From DAOUBA01 sp034432855 (GTDB taxonomy: Bacteria; Chloroflexota; Anaerolineae; B4-G1), in assembly GCA_034432855.1 (NCBI GenBank), contig DAOUBA010000105.1, positions 1-27,997 of the forward strand: DNA of 27,997 bases, given 5' to 3'. Shown here piece by piece: positions 27,782 to 27,997 of the stretch. How positions within the stretch are numbered: the first letter of the stretch is position 1; every line of letters starts with the position of its first letter. A program made the position numbers and the translations under genes. The notes under the pieces are model-generated. The model did no database searches. It saw only the letters and a program-made list of their open reading frames with translations, and was not told where the DNA came from.

Positions 27782-27997
27782 AATCGAACGGAGATATCGT
27801 TTGGAGTTCTCGCACTGGCTGGCAGCCATAACGCAGGTAACCAGCCCTGATCAAGGCGATCCGCCAGAGCCGCACTAGCATCAGGTTTGCACGCAAGTTT
27901 GATATACGCACAACTGAATTCCGCGCATAGCTCCTGAGACCCTGAATGGGCTCAACTGGCGGCCAAATCAGCCCAAATCCGCGCAGAAAGTGCCGGA
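27782..27997. other. Region after carB, no gene recognised
   Basis: About 216 bases to the window edge. I see no strong terminator hairpin and no convincing ORF. A minus-strand frame stays open in from the right edge into the carB end (stop near 27672), but its product has no familiar features. One GCAAGTTT word occurs near 27892. Confidence 0.5.

Overview
The window looks like a chromosomal segment of a GC-rich bacterium, most likely from the Chloroflexota (Anaerolineae-like). I infer this from the combination of a LysW carrier-protein pathway for lysine/arginine, NifV-type homocitrate synthase genes, large GT39-type membrane glycosyltransferases and many short-word intergenic repeats. The taxonomic call is an inference and no rRNA or tRNA gene is present to test it.

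Left part (1-10182, all minus strand): a tightly packed operon for a surface glycan or glycolipid. It is read from a YbhN-type flippase-like membrane protein, through a GT4 glycosyltransferase and a SAM methyltransferase, to four large GT39/PMT-type integral-membrane glycosyltransferases. Two of the four are obvious tandem paralogues. The last one starts at a TTG and runs off the left edge.

Centre (10183-10480): a divergent control region. One promoter, very close to the GTG start, serves the glycan operon. A near-consensus promoter (TTGACA-17-TAAACT) serves argG. The argG leader holds an arginine-rich 26-codon ORF followed by an 11-bp hairpin, an arrangement suggestive of attenuation.

Right part (10481-27781): an amino-acid block. 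argG and argH (citrulline to arginine) come first. An oppositely oriented PIN-toxin/Phd-antitoxin pair follows. Then comes a long plus-strand run: lysW, lysX, lysY, lysZ, two homocitrate-synthase-family genes, lysJ, a methyltransferase, carA, a PurM-family paralogue and carB. LysW carries aminoadipate or glutamate through LysX (ligation), LysZ (phosphorylation), LysY (reduction) and LysJ (transamination). Homocitrate synthase feeds the lysine branch, and CarAB with ArgGH handles the ornithine-to-arginine end. lysK, argF, homoaconitase and homoisocitrate dehydrogenase are not in the window. The layout suggests one LysW machine serving both lysine and arginine.

The most unusual signal is a set of short-word repeats (8-mer GCAAGTNN, 7-mer CACGCAT, and the words GTAAAACGTAA, ATTAGTGATTGG, CACGAAT and ATTGCAA). 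They sit at most longer gene junctions of the arg/lys/car block, usually as inverted arms able to fold into hairpins of 11 to about 36 bp. They often contain the upstream stop codon. They also intrude in frame into carA twice, and they encode the N-terminus of the PurM-like gene.
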